NCBI GenBank assembly: GCA_030706635.1
Contig: JAUZOD010000008.1
Coordinates: forward strand, 1 to 64,000
Length of the DNA stretch: 64,000 nucleotides
Direction of reading: 5' to 3'
Source: Bacteroidota bacterium
Lineage (GTDB): Bacteria > Bacteroidota > Bacteroidia > Chitinophagales > Chitinophagaceae
Shown here: piece after piece, positions 34,201 to 43,541 of the stretch
Layout: each line of letters opens with the position of its first letter
Numbering within the stretch: position 1 is the first letter of the stretch
Translations under genes and position numbers: made by a program
Notes under the pieces: model-generated
The model's input: the letters and a program-made list of their open reading frames with translations, nothing else
Told to the model about the DNA's origin: nothing
Database searches by the model: none

Positions 34201-35139
34201 ATGAAACGCAAAACGGACAATTTTAATAAGTTCTATAACCGCAAACGCAACAGTGCGGTGAAAGAGGAAATCCGGCAGGAAAAAAAAGCCGTGAAAAAAG
34301 AACGTCAGGTGGCGGTGGACAGGCATTTTGAAGAAAAGCGGAATAAAAAAGCCCTGCTTGCCGGCGCCGCAAAAACTTCCGGGGATATTGGGGGAAAACC
34401 AGTTTCTGCCTCTAAAACGGAAACCAGCATACCCCTCAATAAGTATATCGCCCACGCAGGCATCAGTTCACGCCGCAGTTCTGCCCTGCTGGTGAAAGAG
34501 GGCAAGGTGACCGTAAATGGCAAGCCGGTTACAGATCCCGGCACCAAAGTTTTATTAACCGATACGGTGAAAGTGAATGGGAAAAAAATCACGGTTTCCA
34601 GTCACTTTGTTTATATCCTGTTGAATAAGCCAAAAGATTTCCTCACCACCACCAGCGATCCCCAGGGCAGAAAAACCGTTCAGCAGTTAATTGCCACCGC
34701 TACCGATGAACGGGTGTACCCGATCGGCCGGCTCGACCGCAATACGTCGGGGGTGCTATTGTTCACCAACGACGGGGATCTGTCACAAAAACTTTCCCAT
34801 CCCAAAAATGAAGTAAGGAAAATTTATCATGTAGGATTGGATAAGGCGCTCACCAAAGCCGATTTTGAAAAGATCATAAACGGCCTTGAACTGGAAGACG
34901 GACCGGCCCGTGTGGATGTAATCGCTTACGCAGACCCGAAAGATAAAACCCAGGTCGGCCTGGAGATACACAGTGGTAAAAACAGGATCGTAAGAAGAAT
35001 TTTTGCAGCCCTCGGATATGATGTCAAAACACTCGACCGCGTAGTGTATGCCGGGCTGACAAAAAAAAATGTACCTCGCGGCAAATGGCGTTTTCTTACC
35101 GATAAAGAAATCCGCATCCTGAAATACCTGAAATCCTGA
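34201..35139 (+). CDS. rluB: RluB/RsuA-family pseudouridine synthase
   Basis: 312 residues. A Lys/Arg-rich N-terminal extension (about 1-75) precedes an S4 RNA-binding domain (NKYIAHAGISSRRS... about 78-125) and the catalytic domain with GRLDRNTSGVLLF, in which Asp is the nucleophile. This family modifies large-subunit or small-subunit rRNA; RluB acts on U2605 in E. coli. The next gene, another pseudouridine synthase, begins 13 nt downstream, so both may share a transcript. Confidence 0.93.
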   Translation: MKRKTDNFNKFYNRKRNSAVKEEIRQEKKAVKKERQVAVDRHFEEKRNKKALLAGAAKTSGDIGGKPVSASKTETSIPLNKYIAHAGISSRRSSALLVKEGKVTVNGKPVTDPGTKVLLTDTVKVNGKKITVSSHFVYILLNKPKDFLTTTSDPQGRKTVQQLIATATDERVYPIGRLDRNTSGVLLFTNDGDLSQKLSHPKNEVRKIYHVGLDKALTKADFEKIINGLELEDGPARVDVIAYADPKDKTQVGLEIHSGKNRIVRRIFAALGYDVKTLDRVVYAGLTKKNVPRGKWRFLTDKEIRILKYLKS

Positions 35140-35152
35140 ACCTCTGTAACGA

Positions 35153-35866
35153 ATGAAATTACCGGAGATCCTTTTTGAAAATGATGCTTTTATCGTCATC
35201 AATAAACCCGCCGGTTTACTGAGCGTTCCAGACAGGAAACAGTCGGCCCCTTCATTGAAAGACCTACTCATCGCCCGATACCAGCAGATTTTCACGGTCC
35301 ACCGGCTTGACCGGGAAACCAGCGGGGTGATCGTGTTTGCCAAAACTGCTGATACGCACCGCTATCTCTCCGGCATTTTTGAGCGACGTGAAGTGGAAAA
35401 AATTTATTTTGGCATTGTACCGGGTGCATTACCCAGCGCTTCAGGGCTAATTGAAGAACCGATCGCAGAACATCCGGCCAGGAACGGCACGATGATGATA
35501 CACAGAAAAGGGAAACCAGCGGTTACGGGCTATCAGGTGCTGGAGGATTTCAGCAGATACTCCCTCATAAAATTTGATCTTTTTACCGGCCGCACACACC
35601 AGATCCGTGTGCACATGAAAAATATAGGGCATCCCATTGTTTGTGACGATCTATATGGAGATGGTAAACCCATTCTTGTTTCTTCCCTGAAAAAGAAATA
35701 TAACCTGTCCAAATCAGAAGAAGAAGAAAAACCCATCCTGGGGAGGCTGGGATTACATGCCGCCAGACTTTCTTTTACAGATGAAAGCCGAGATCCTTTC
35801 ACATTCGAAGCCCCTCTGCCAAAAGATATGCGGGCGCTGCTGAATCAGTTGGGGAAGAATCGCTGA
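35153..35866 (+). CDS. RluA-family pseudouridine synthase
   Basis: A 237-residue catalytic domain with VHRLDRETSGVIVFAK (Asp nucleophile) and GRTHQIRVHM plus GHPIVCDDLYG. It lacks an N-terminal S4 domain, as in RluA and TruC. The specific target in rRNA or tRNA cannot be read from sequence. It is 13 nt downstream of the RluB-like gene and convergent with the peroxiredoxin gene. Confidence 0.92.
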   Translation: MKLPEILFENDAFIVINKPAGLLSVPDRKQSAPSLKDLLIARYQQIFTVHRLDRETSGVIVFAKTADTHRYLSGIFERREVEKIYFGIVPGALPSASGLIEEPIAEHPARNGTMMIHRKGKPAVTGYQVLEDFSRYSLIKFDLFTGRTHQIRVHMKNIGHPIVCDDLYGDGKPILVSSLKKKYNLSKSEEEEKPILGRLGLHAARLSFTDESRDPFTFEAPLPKDMRALLNQLGKNR

Positions 35867-35951
35867 ATAAATGAAAAATGGACAATGGGAAGTCCGGAAG
35901 ACTTTTACCCATTGCCCATGCTCAACTCTTTATTCAGTAAATCATTTATTC
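35865..35951. repeat. Inverted-repeat element between convergent genes, copy J
   Basis: Tandem heptad-like words ATGGACA/ATGGGAA (35879-35892) face CCCATTG/CCCATGC (about 35909-35922), so ATGGACAATGGG pairs with CCCATTGCCCAT at one mismatch. The loop includes AAGTC and GACTT, which can also pair. Outside it, GAATAAATGA (35865-35874) is mirrored by TCATTTATTC (35942-35951), which covers both stop codon regions. It could terminate both genes. Confidence 0.65.
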
Positions 35952-36577
35952 GGCTGTGGCGTATAGCGCAGATAAGGCTTTACCACTCTTACACCTTTCG
36001 GGAATTTCTTGGCGGCATCTTCGGGAGAAAAAGCAGGCGAGATGATCACATCTTCCCCGTCTTTCCAATCCGCAGGCGTAGATACACTGAAGTTGGAGGT
36101 CAATTGCAGGGAATCAATCACGCGCAGGATTTCATAAAAATTCCTTCCGGTAGAAGCAGGATAAGTGAGGGTAAGTTTTATTTTCTTATCAGGCCCGATC
36201 ACAAACACTGAACGAACGGTAAAAGTTTCGGAAGCATTGGGATGAATCATGCCGTACAGGTTGGCAACCGTTTTGTCAGGATCTGCAATCAGCGGATATC
36301 CAACAGTCACATGCTGTGTTTCATTGATATCATTTACCCAGCCTTTGTGCTTATCCAGACTGTCCACGCTCACGGCTAAAATTTTTACATTACGTTTAGC
36401 GAATTCATCCTGTAAAGATGCCATTCTTCCCAATTCAGTAGTACAGACCGGTGTATAGTCGGCAGGGTGGGAAAAAAGAAGTCCCCATCCATTTCCAAGG
36501 TATTCGTAAAAATCAATGTCTCCTGCAGTTGTTGTTGCTTTGAAATTGGGCGCAATGTCCCCTAAACGTAAACTCAT
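35942..36577 (-). CDS. 1-Cys (Prx6-type) peroxiredoxin
   Basis: Start at MSLRLGDIAPNFKAT (36577), 211 residues. The peroxidatic Cys45 is in HPADYTPVCTTELG, the PVCTTE form typical of Prx6/AhpC-TSA 1-Cys enzymes. There is a second C-terminal domain (about 160-211). It reduces hydrogen peroxide and organic hydroperoxides in the cytoplasm. A longer upstream frame from 36610 has no support. Confidence 0.93.
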   Translation of the reverse strand: MSLRLGDIAPNFKATTTAGDIDFYEYLGNGWGLLFSHPADYTPVCTTELGRMASLQDEFAKRNVKILAVSVDSLDKHKGWVNDINETQHVTVGYPLIADPDKTVANLYGMIHPNASETFTVRSVFVIGPDKKIKLTLTYPASTGRNFYEILRVIDSLQLTSNFSVSTPADWKDGEDVIISPAFSPEDAAKKFPKGVRVVKPYLRYTPQPNK

Positions 36578-36810
36578 TTTTAACAGTTTTAAAATATTAA
36601 AAAATAACAAGGCTTCAAAAAGCGGACTGTAAAGATATTCATTCTCTATTAATTGAGTAGACTTTCATTAAAATTTTATCTTTTTTTGATTTTCTTTCCG
36701 GTTTAAGTCAAAACTCCCTGAAATTGAGGGCACTAGAGCGCATGATTCAATACCCGCATTTTTCCGAAGACCATTCGATGATATGGCCCTAAATTAGGGG
36801 TGATCCGCCG

Positions 36811-37320
36811 ATGCCCGATAACCCGCCAAATCTGATTAAAATTTTACATTCGCCTATGGAATGGTTTAATAGCAGCATTGCTCCGCTGAAAGATATACTG
36901 GCTTTTTTATATAAAAAATCCAAAACCAATGATGTTCACAAGAAACAGGTGATCATCGAATTGCGCGATAACCTCAACGTATTTAAAAATGGCTTTATTA
37001 ATCAGGCGCCATACGATCAGATGATTGACCTGCTGCAGCACGATGCAATCCAATCTGCCATCAAAGAAAATTTTTCCTTTAAAAAACTCCGCTCCGGAAC
37101 CATTACCGCGGCGATGGTGAAAGAAGAAAGAAATAAGAAATATTCCGGCTGGACGGCAGAAAAACTTGTAGATAAAATAGACGAGAAAATTGTGGAGCTC
37201 AAAAACATAAAAAAGATGAACCGGGATTCTGTGAAGGAAGTGAAAAATAATATACCGCTAATGATGAGCAATCTCTATTTCCGGATGAAACTGCTGGCGG
37301 ATTTCATTCAGTCGGAATGA
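36811..37320 (+). CDS. Hypothetical helical protein
   Basis: A 169-residue, Lys/Ile/Asn-rich cytoplasmic protein with long predicted helices and no membrane segment. It begins MPDNPPNLIKILHSPMEWF and ends LLADFIQSE. I do not recognise a domain. The composition (many charged helices, for example KLVDKIDEKIVELKNIKKMN) hints at a helical bundle. It is convergent with the F420-type reductase gene at 37361 and preceded by a 230-nt AT-rich gap after the peroxiredoxin start. Confidence 0.65.
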   Translation: MPDNPPNLIKILHSPMEWFNSSIAPLKDILAFLYKKSKTNDVHKKQVIIELRDNLNVFKNGFINQAPYDQMIDLLQHDAIQSAIKENFSFKKLRSGTITAAMVKEERNKKYSGWTAEKLVDKIDEKIVELKNIKKMNRDSVKEVKNNIPLMMSNLYFRMKLLADFIQSE

Positions 37321-37360
37321 TGATCTTCAAAAAATTATCATCTCAGCACGCAACTGTTTC

Positions 37361-38008
37361 TTATTTCTTCAGTAGTTTAAAAGCATGCGACCATTGATTT
37401 CGCAGGAAGCCGGGAATGCACCAGAGTACACAAAGCGGTTCGATCGCACGCGCAGCTTCCTCCGTTCCCATGTCCTCTGTTTCCCAGCCAAAAGTCGTCA
37501 GGATATCAGTGACCTGTTTTTTTGCATCCGCACTATTTCCGCAAATAAACATAGTCGGTTTCCCTTCCGAAAAAGAGGGCTTATACATCAGGGAACTTCC
37601 GACACTGTTAAATGCCTTTACAAATTTTGCTGCAGGCACTTTAAGCTGAAGTTTTTCCATCAGGGATCCATTCTGGCCCGTGCTGAGTTTCAGCACGCCT
37701 TTTTCCGGGGCACCGGGAGCTATCGGATTGCTGACATCAATCACCGTTTTCCCATTCAGGTTTTTTGCGCCGGCCAGTTGAAGAGCGTTCTCGGCAGCAT
37801 GCCCGGCAACAGCCAGCACCAGCAGTTCGCCAAAAGATGCAGCTTCTTCGAAACTTCCGGTCAACGCATCCGGATTCTCCGATTTCCATTTCACAATAAC
37901 CTCTTTTGATGGATCCCGGGTGCCCAGCAATACCTTATGCCCTTCCTGTATAAAGGCGTTGCCTAACGTGCGGCCTACTTCGCCAGAGCCGATAATTCCG
38001 ATTTTCAT
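37361..38008 (-). CDS. NADP-dependent (F420-type) oxidoreductase
   Basis: With the start at MKIGIIGSGEVGRTLG (38008), 215 residues. The N-terminal Rossmann motif GSGEVGRTLG (residues 8-17) binds NADP. The family, NADP oxidoreductase coenzyme F420-dependent (Pfam F420_oxidored), also contains enzymes that do not use F420 and have unknown partners; Bacteroidota are not known to make F420, so the name is structural. It is divergent from ruvB, with 80 nt between. Confidence 0.85.
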   Translation of the reverse strand: MKIGIIGSGEVGRTLGNAFIQEGHKVLLGTRDPSKEVIVKWKSENPDALTGSFEEAASFGELLVLAVAGHAAENALQLAGAKNLNGKTVIDVSNPIAPGAPEKGVLKLSTGQNGSLMEKLQLKVPAAKFVKAFNSVGSSLMYKPSFSEGKPTMFICGNSADAKKQVTDILTTFGWETEDMGTEEAARAIEPLCVLWCIPGFLRNQWSHAFKLLKK

Positions 38009-38088
38009 ACGAAAGATTTTAATGATTATTTCCCATGCAAATATCGTAAACCCAATAGAGTTCCAAACCTTATTCTTTACATTTACGC

Positions 38089-39114
38089 ATGGCAAATCCA
38101 AACCTGAACGCCGATAAAGACCTTGCCGGAACACCCGATAAAGAGTTCGAAAACAGCATCCGCCCCTCGGTCATCCGTGATTTTTCAGGCCAGCCCCAGT
38201 TGATTGAAAACCTGCTGATTTTTATCAAGGCGGCTAAACTACGGGATGAGGCTCTGGATCACATTCTTTTTCACGGCCCCCCCGGGTTAGGCAAAACCAC
38301 CCTGAGCCGTATCGTGGCGAATGAGCTGGGCGTTAAGATCAAGGAAACATCGGGACCTGTTATCGAAAAACCTGGCGATCTCGCGGGCCTGCTGACTAAT
38401 CTGGAACCGCATGATGTGTTGTTCATTGACGAAATTCACCGGCTCAGCACCGTGGTAGAGGAATATCTTTATGCAGCGATGGAAGACTACCGGATCGACA
38501 TCATGATTGATACCGGTCCGAATGCCCGGAGTATCCAGCTCACCCTCAATCCGTTTACCCTGATCGGCGCCACCACACGGAGTGGTTTACTCACGGCGCC
38601 ATTGCTTTCCAGGTTCGGCATAAAGTCCAGACTAGAATATTACGACAGCATCACCCTTCAAAAAATCATCCTTCGCTCTGCTTCCATACTCAATACAAAA
38701 ATCACATCAGATGCTTCAGCGGAAATTTCCCGCCGCAGCCGCGGCACGCCACGTATTGCCAACGGCCTTTTGCGGCGGGTGCGTGATTTTGCTCAGGTGC
38801 TTGGTAACGGTATTATAGACATGGGCATCACGAAACATGCCCTGCGTGCGTTGAATGTGGATGAACATGGCTTGGACGAGATGGATAACCGCATCCTGTC
38901 TACCATCATCGATAAATTCAAAGGAGGCCCCGTCGGGCTCAACACCATTTCCACCGCCGTAGGCGAAGAATCCGGAACGATTGAAGATGTTTACGAACCC
39001 TTTTTGATCCAGGAAGGATTTCTCATGCGCACGCCGAGGGGACGGGAGGCCACCGCGAAGGCCTATGAGCATCTGGGGAAGAAGCCGGGCGGGGAGATGA
39101 TGATGTTGTTTTGA
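38089..39114 (+). CDS. ruvB: Holliday junction branch migration ATPase RuvB
   Basis: 341 residues, typical. Walker A GPPGLGKT (63-70) and Walker B FIDEIHRL are intact, with the sensor [17 protein letters not shown] and a C-terminal winged helix. It drives branch migration with RuvA during recombination repair. ruvA and ruvC are not adjacent. It converges with the TonB receptor gene, with a heptad element between. Confidence 0.97.
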   Translation: MANPNLNADKDLAGTPDKEFENSIRPSVIRDFSGQPQLIENLLIFIKAAKLRDEALDHILFHGPPGLGKTTLSRIVANELGVKIKETSGPVIEKPGDLAGLLTNLEPHDVLFIDEIHRLSTVVEEYLYAAMEDYRIDIMIDTGPNARSIQLTLNPFTLIGATTRSGLLTAPLLSRFGIKSRLEYYDSITLQKIILRSASILNTKITSDASAEISRRSRGTPRIANGLLRRVRDFAQVLGNGIIDMGITKHALRALNVDEHGLDEMDNRILSTIIDKFKGGPVGLNTISTAVGEESGTIEDVYEPFLIQEGFLMRTPRGREATAKAYEHLGKKPGGEMMMLF

Positions 39115-39130
39115 AAGAGCCCGGATTAAT

Positions 39131-39239
39131 GTGGATGGTATATAGTAGATGGCGGATGGACTCAGGCGCGAATCCGCAATAAAAGTCCATCCACCATCTA
39201 CTATATACCATCCACCAATCACATATCATCCACCAATCA
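39131..39239. repeat. Heptad inverted-repeat element, copy K
   Basis: Left arm 39131-39162 and right arm 39184-39215 match over 32 bp with one difference. The words are GTGGATG, GTATATA, GTAGATG and GCGGATG. The 21-nt loop contains GCGCGAATCCGCAATAAA. A further two units (CACCAATC) extend to 39239, where the plus-strand TCA is the stop of the TonB receptor gene. Confidence 0.88.
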
Positions 39240-41705
39240 AAACGGAAAGTCCAGCTTCAAACTCAAATTTCTCCCCATATTATAAATCCCGTGATAGGGC
39301 CGTGGATCGTCCGGATAAGGTTCCATATATTTCAGCCGGCTTAAATGATCCTGATAAGCCACATCAAAAAGATTATTGGCCATGATATAAACATTTACCA
39401 CGGTGCGGTCTTTCTTATTGGTTATGCCAATGCCTCCGCCCACATTGATCAGTGTATATCCCGGGGTAGGCGTTTCCGTGTTTCCGGCCAGGAAAACCCG
39501 GTTCTGGGCAGCATACCAGGCAGCCTGGATCTTTACAAACCCATTCACGAGATGCAGCGCTTTATTCTCAAAATCATATCTCAATTCAGACAATCCGTGC
39601 GTCGGAACGATAAATGGAAGGTAGCGGTTGCTGTCATTCTTCACAATGCCATTCGAACTCAGCAGGTCCCCATAAACCATTGAAATACTGTTTTCAAAAT
39701 GCACCGCCTTAACGGGATGTATGTCCAGGCTGAATTCACCACCATATAAAGCTGCTCTCCCCTGTTTGAAGGCATAAGCCGTGTTTCCGGACATAATCGA
39801 GTCTTTTCCGTCTGCACCCAATAACTTCTCATTGAAAATATAATTGGAAATCGCGTTGTAGAAAGCACTCAGATTAATCACCGCATAACGGGAGGTATAG
39901 GTTAAACCGGCGTCTTCCTGCAGACTGAACTCCGGTCTGAAAGCATCATTTCCGATCTGAAAAATACCGGTTCCCGGATGAACTCCGTTGGACGATATTT
40001 CAGAAATGTTTGGCGCCCGGTATCCCCTGGAAATATTCAGCTTGGCTGATAATTTGTCCGAAAAGGAATAGGTGGCGCCCAAACTTCCCGATGCGCCGGA
40101 GAAAACATGATGATAATTTGAAAAAGGTTTAGCAGCTCCTGCCGTATCCGCACCATACACCGGCATATCGAAATGGGTAGCCGGATTTTCTGCGGTATAG
40201 AGTTCCTGGTTGGTGAAAGAACGGCTGTCGTATCTGATCCCGGCTGAAAAATCCAGCTTATTAAAAGATCTTTTGATCATGGCGAAGGGACCCAGGTCAA
40301 ACTGGTGATAAGAAGGAATGATGAATTCCGTTCCGTTGGTCACTTTGTTTTGCTGATACATGCCGTTAATTCCGGTGGTCAGCTCCCATCCATTGAAGGA
40401 AGGAAAAAAATATTTCAGGTCGTACACATAAGAATTGAGCTGAAGATCCAGGCCGGGTATATCCTTTAATACCGGGTGACTGTATTCGCGGCGGACGCTC
40501 TGCTGAAATCCCAGGTTTACACCGATCCTTCCATTGCCCACGACAAAATTATTCGTGGAATAAATCCGGTAATGCTGCACATGCTGATGCAGGGGAGTAA
40601 TGCTATAGGATTTTAATTCTGCGTCAGATACAATCGGGCGGTACACGTCGTCTTCCGAAATCTGTTTGGTAAATTTCCGCGTCACGGAATCCCGGCTTCC
40701 ATCCGGGATCTCCTGTAGATCATCATACAACGACATACTCAGATGCGAATAACCAAAGCTACGGTGAAGGCCAAGAGAAAGCGTAGCGTCGTTTTCATTG
40801 AAAGCCGTTCCATAAACCCTCCCGTCATTTTTATTCTGATAGTTCGTCGCCTCTTTATGAGAAACGCGGCCCATCCACTCAAATCCTTTGGAACTGCCGC
40901 CAAACATCCCCGATCCGCCGAACATGCCGTTATTGGATTGATATTCAGCCTGCACATCGCCGATCACTTTCCCATCCGGAGCCGGCGGTGTTGGAATCAA
41001 ATTCACCACGCCGGCAAGCGCATCGGATCCGTAAGACAAGCTGGCCGGACCCTTAATCACTTCCACCCGGTCTATTCCATATTGATCCACTTCGATACCG
41101 TGTTCATCACCCCATTGCTGTCCTTCCTGCCGCACCCCGTCGTACAAGGTCAGTATCCGGTTGTATCCGAGACCCCGTATAAAAGGTTTGGAAACATTCG
41201 GCCCGGTGGTGAGTGCCGATACCCCGGGTACTTTCGCGATGGCATCAATAATATTGGTGCTCAGGTTATCCACTATGGACGCGTGATTGACGGAAACGAT
41301 CGGTACAGGGCTTCTCCTGATCTGGGTGGCTTTGGATAAGCCGGTGATCACTACCGGGCTTTCTTCAAAATATTGCTGCAGCAACATAAAATTCATATTC
41401 ACGGCACCGGAGATCGAAACATTCCGGGTAATGGTAGTATAGCCGATGGCGTGCGCTTCCACGAGATATGTGCCCGAAGGGAGATTGGAAAAATGATAAT
41501 GACCGGATTCATCGGCAATGGCACCCAGTTTAAGATCGGCAATATAAACCGTGGCCGCAGGAATGGATTTTCCGCTGACACTATCCTGCACGGTGCCGGA
41601 AAGGGTTCCGCTTAGTCCTGTAATCGTCCGGGAAAATGAAGTGCTCTGGCCGAAAGAAAAGCCAAAAGACAATCCGAATAAATTAAATAATAGAAATGAT
41701 TTCAT
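39237..41705 (-). CDS. TonB-dependent receptor with carboxypeptidase-regulatory domain
   Basis: Start at MKSFLLFNLFG (41705), giving a signal peptide and 822 residues. A CarboxypepD_reg-like domain (about 33-105, GTVQDSVSGKSIPAATVYI) precedes the plug (about 115-230; VEVIKGPASLSYGSDALAGVVNL is the classical box) and the 22-strand barrel, ending in SLKLDFPF. The plug lacks a SusC signature, so it is probably a metal- or small-molecule receptor. A small gene directly upstream encodes a His/Cys-rich secreted protein, which supports metal handling; the substrate is not proven. Confidence 0.92.
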   Translation of the reverse strand: MKSFLLFNLFGLSFGFSFGQSTSFSRTITGLSGTLSGTVQDSVSGKSIPAATVYIADLKLGAIADESGHYHFSNLPSGTYLVEAHAIGYTTITRNVSISGAVNMNFMLLQQYFEESPVVITGLSKATQIRRSPVPIVSVNHASIVDNLSTNIIDAIAKVPGVSALTTGPNVSKPFIRGLGYNRILTLYDGVRQEGQQWGDEHGIEVDQYGIDRVEVIKGPASLSYGSDALAGVVNLIPTPPAPDGKVIGDVQAEYQSNNGMFGGSGMFGGSSKGFEWMGRVSHKEATNYQNKNDGRVYGTAFNENDATLSLGLHRSFGYSHLSMSLYDDLQEIPDGSRDSVTRKFTKQISEDDVYRPIVSDAELKSYSITPLHQHVQHYRIYSTNNFVVGNGRIGVNLGFQQSVRREYSHPVLKDIPGLDLQLNSYVYDLKYFFPSFNGWELTTGINGMYQQNKVTNGTEFIIPSYHQFDLGPFAMIKRSFNKLDFSAGIRYDSRSFTNQELYTAENPATHFDMPVYGADTAGAAKPFSNYHHVFSGASGSLGATYSFSDKLSAKLNISRGYRAPNISEISSNGVHPGTGIFQIGNDAFRPEFSLQEDAGLTYTSRYAVINLSAFYNAISNYIFNEKLLGADGKDSIMSGNTAYAFKQGRAALYGGEFSLDIHPVKAVHFENSISMVYGDLLSSNGIVKNDSNRYLPFIVPTHGLSELRYDFENKALHLVNGFVKIQAAWYAAQNRVFLAGNTETPTPGYTLINVGGGIGITNKKDRTVVNVYIMANNLFDVAYQDHLSRLKYMEPYPDDPRPYHGIYNMGRNLSLKLDFPF

Positions 41706-41773
41706 GCGCTGATGATATTTCTGTTCCAGGCAATCCGTAAAATAATTGCCGAAAATGATTTGAAATAAAAATC

Positions 41774-42115
41774 TCAAGAACAGAAATGAACGGGGGGACC
41801 GCGAACCCCGGTATGGGCGAGATATCTGAAAACAAACCCGCTGAGTGGCTCGGCATAAATATAACGGGATGAGGTAACCGCGGGCACTTCCAGCGGCTGA
41901 ATGTCTGCAAGAAAGGGCGCCATTACCACCAGATCATCACAATGACAATGAAAACCCGAAGCAAAAAGCTGTTGAACCGGCAGGTTTGCGGTTCGCTCAG
42001 TATCCTTGTGATTGGCCAGTAAATCGTGAAGAAATCTTTTCGGTGTTACACAAAAAGAAAATAACAGCAGAAAGAATGCTGCGGAAAATCTTCGTATAAT
42101 AGATGGTTGTGCCAA
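41774..42115 (-). CDS. Small secreted His/Cys-rich protein upstream of a TonB receptor
   Basis: A 113-residue protein with an N-terminal hydrophobic segment (residues about 9-22), then TPKRFLHDLLANHKDT, and at residues 56-61 the cluster His-Cys-His-Cys-Asp-Asp. It ends near RGPPVHFCS. Conserved-looking His30, Asp31, His36, Asp38 and His101 could bind a metal ion. The gene ends 68 nt before the receptor start on the same strand, so they likely share a transcript. I do not recognise a named family. Alternative: a surface-exposed ligand-binding partner. Confidence 0.72.
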   Translation of the reverse strand: MAQPSIIRRFSAAFFLLLFSFCVTPKRFLHDLLANHKDTERTANLPVQQLFASGFHCHCDDLVVMAPFLADIQPLEVPAVTSSRYIYAEPLSGFVFRYLAHTGVRGPPVHFCS

Positions 42116-42193
42116 AAAAAAATAGAATCTGCAAATATAGGCATGCCTGCTTTTTATCCGGGGCAGATTGACCGATTTATCAAAACCTTAATC

Positions 42194-43372
42194 TTATGGA
42201 ATGTTTTCAATCACTCCGGCAATTCCCTGGCCACCGCCAACGCAGGCCGTTACGATCCCGTATTTTTTATTCAGCCTTTTCATGTCCTGGGTTATCTGAA
42301 TCGTGAGTTTGCAACCTGTACAACCGAGCGGGTGTCCTAAAGCAATGGCGCCTCCGTTGATATTCACGATATCAGGGTCTAATTCAAGTTTGCGGATCAC
42401 GGCGAGCGACTGGCTGGCAAAAGCTTCATTTAATTCAACCAAATCGATCTGGGAGAGATTCATGCCAACCTGCTTCAATACTTTGGGAACCGCTTCCACC
42501 GGGCCTACCCCCATAATCCGGGGATGAACACCGGCGCTCGCGCAGCCTACTAAACGGGCAATTGGTTTTAACCCCAGTTGTTTTAGCAGTTTTTCACTCA
42601 TAACAACTACAAAAGCGGCTCCGTCGCTGGTCTGGGATGAATTTCCGGCAGTCACCGATCCGCCGGCCGCAAAAACCGGTTTTAATTTGGCCAAGGCATC
42701 GGGTGAAGTATCCGGCCTGGGGCCTTCATCCGTATCCATCACATATTCCCGCTTTTGTTTTTTACCTTGTTTATCCAGAAAAATTTCTTCCACTTTCACG
42801 GGCATGATTCCCGTTTTAAAATATCCCTGCTTAATGGCATGGAGTGCTTTCTGATGAGATTTAAAAGAGAATTGATCCTGGTCTTCCCGGCTCACCTGAT
42901 ATTCTTTCGCGACGGCTTCTGCCGTAAGGCCCATGTTGAGGTAATAATCCGGATCATCAGAAGCAATGGAATAGGCCGGAACGGGTTTCCATCCGGATGT
43001 TGGAACCATACTCATGCTTTCCGTACCTCCGGCGATGATACATTCAGCCATTCCGGTGCGGATTTTGGCAGTCGCGATGGCAATGGACTCCAGACCACTG
43101 GCGCAATAACGGTTAACGGTAACGCCGGCTGCATGAATGCCAACGGCGCGGGCAGCGATGATTCGACCTACCTGCAATCCCTGTTCCGCTTCAGGAACGG
43201 CATTCCCAACAATCACATCGTCCACCTGTTTCGGATCCAGCTGGGGAACCGAAGCCAGCAAGCCCCTGATCACCTCGATGGCCAGATCATCCGGGCGGTA
43301 AAAACGGAATCCGCCCCTTTTTGATTTTCCGACTGCTGTGCGGTAACCCGCAACAATATAGGCTTCCTGCAT
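42194..43372 (-). CDS. Acetyl-CoA C-acyltransferase (beta-oxidation thiolase)
   Basis: With the start at MQEAYIVAGYRTAVG (43372) the product is 392 residues. Cys90 in VNRYCASGL is the acyl-enzyme nucleophile; ELNEAFASQ and GHPLGCTG hold the other catalytic residues. It resembles FadA-type thiolases, which cleave 3-ketoacyl-CoA in beta-oxidation. A perfect TATCTTTG promoter lies upstream on the minus strand. No fadB homologue is in view. Confidence 0.92.
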   Translation of the reverse strand: MQEAYIVAGYRTAVGKSKRGGFRFYRPDDLAIEVIRGLLASVPQLDPKQVDDVIVGNAVPEAEQGLQVGRIIAARAVGIHAAGVTVNRYCASGLESIAIATAKIRTGMAECIIAGGTESMSMVPTSGWKPVPAYSIASDDPDYYLNMGLTAEAVAKEYQVSREDQDQFSFKSHQKALHAIKQGYFKTGIMPVKVEEIFLDKQGKKQKREYVMDTDEGPRPDTSPDALAKLKPVFAAGGSVTAGNSSQTSDGAAFVVVMSEKLLKQLGLKPIARLVGCASAGVHPRIMGVGPVEAVPKVLKQVGMNLSQIDLVELNEAFASQSLAVIRKLELDPDIVNINGGAIALGHPLGCTGCKLTIQITQDMKRLNKKYGIVTACVGGGQGIAGVIENIP

Positions 43373-43396
43373 AGAATGAGTTGAATGATTGGATAC

Positions 43397-43404
43397 CAAA
43401 GATA
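43397..43404 (-). promoter_or_regulatory. Bacteroidota promoter of the thiolase gene
   Basis: Plus-strand CAAAGATA reads TATCTTTG on the minus strand. A CAA at 43425-43427 (TTG on the minus strand), 20 nt further, fits the -33 element. Both sit directly upstream of the thiolase start at 43372. Confidence 0.65.
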
Positions 43405-43448
43405 ATTTGTTCGGACCCTCACTGCAAATAGCAACTGTTAAAGTCATT

Positions 43449-43456
43449 TATCTTTG
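43449..43456 (+). promoter_or_regulatory. Bacteroidota -7 element of pyrD
   Basis: TATCTTTG matches TAnnTTTG. It lies 85 nt before the pyrD start, back to back with the thiolase promoter. No clear -33 TTG. Confidence 0.5.
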
Positions 43457-43541
43457 CCCGGTCACGAAACTGAGCCGGCCATTTGAATTTGAACAAACCA
43501 GACGATGGCGACAACTTTTTTAATTTTTATTCAGATTCCTC

